Source: Burkholderiales bacterium (lineage in GTDB: Bacteria; Pseudomonadota; Gammaproteobacteria; Burkholderiales; Burkholderiaceae_F). Taken from it: a stretch of DNA of 5,152 nt. The notes below the pieces were generated by a model that was not told the DNA's origin, did not search any database, and saw nothing but the letters and a program-made list of their open reading frames with translations. Of the stretch, positions 5,082-5,152 are shown piece by piece. Both the position numbers and the translations under genes were made by a program. Location of the stretch: positions 1-5,152 of the forward strand of contig JAJPXW010000081.1 of the NCBI GenBank assembly GCA_021205255.1, given 5' to 3'. Each line of letters opens with the position of its first letter. Position 1 is the first letter of the stretch.

Positions 5082-5152
5082 ATGAAACTAACGACTAAAG
5101 GGCGTTTTGCCGTCAAAGCGATGCTAGATCTTGAACTACAAGATCCAGACCG
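5082..5152 (+). CDS. iscR: Fe-S cluster regulator IscR, N-terminal part (cut by window edge)
   Basis: IscR is an Rrf2-family transcription factor. It senses the cell's iron-sulfur status through a [2Fe-2S] cluster and represses its own isc operon when cluster supply is adequate. Only the first 23 codons are present. They begin MKLTTKGRFAVKAMLDLEL, which closely matches the E. coli IscR start (MRLTSKGRYAVTAMLDVAL). This is the beginning of the winged-helix DNA-binding domain; the three cluster-binding cysteines lie beyond the edge. The start is ATG at 5082. Its only Shine-Dalgarno candidate is GGAA at 5073-5076, 5 nt upstream and within operator B. Other Rrf2 proteins share this N-terminus, but the phosphatase neighbour and the IscR-like operators favour IscR. 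iscS and iscU would be expected next. Confidence 0.9.
   Translation, partial: MKLTTKGRFAVKAMLDLELQDPD

Overview
The window looks like chromosomal housekeeping DNA from a rather A+T-rich betaproteobacterium. The order aromatic/aspartate aminotransferase, divergent uvrB, low-molecular-weight protein tyrosine phosphatase, iscR is, as I recall it, a common arrangement in Burkholderiales. The tRNA-Asn and the UvrB N-terminus (a SPFEL...GDQP lead-in) also look betaproteobacterial. The A+T-rich codon use suggests a gut-type lineage such as Sutterellaceae, but that is inference and no species can be named.

Layout. Positions 1-454 hold no gene I can support, only small palindromes and a possible promoter firing leftward out of the window. 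A complete tRNA-Asn(GTT) gene lies on the minus strand at 491-566, with its own promoter upstream and a strong intrinsic terminator downstream. Next on the minus strand is a full-length class I aminotransferase of the TyrB/AspC type (641-1855). A divergent intergenic region of about 195 bp with a perfect 8-9-8 inverted repeat separates it from uvrB on the plus strand. uvrB (2051-4078) is intact and begins at a TTG codon. A 154-bp gap with a possible promoter and a long imperfect hairpin leads to the phosphatase gene (4233-4730), which ends in a clear intrinsic terminator. From 4771 to 5081 is a non-coding regulatory region, followed by the first 23 codons of iscR, which runs off the right edge.

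How the parts work together. tRNA-Asn serves translation, the aminotransferase serves amino-acid metabolism, UvrB is the damage-verification helicase of nucleotide excision repair, and the phosphatase is a cytoplasmic signalling enzyme. These have no obvious common pathway. IscR is the [2Fe-2S] regulator that normally heads the iron-sulfur assembly operon, so iscS and iscU probably follow outside the window.

The most notable content is the iscR control region. Two near-perfect palindromes built from TATTTCCGA arms (8-9 bp arms, 9-bp spacer) sit on the predicted -35 and -10. Two further copies with degraded right arms lie about 170 bp upstream. Both pairs show exactly the same 37-bp offset. 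The half-site resembles the IscR type 1 half-site, which suggests autoregulation through an unusual multi-site array. I saw no wholly new system here.
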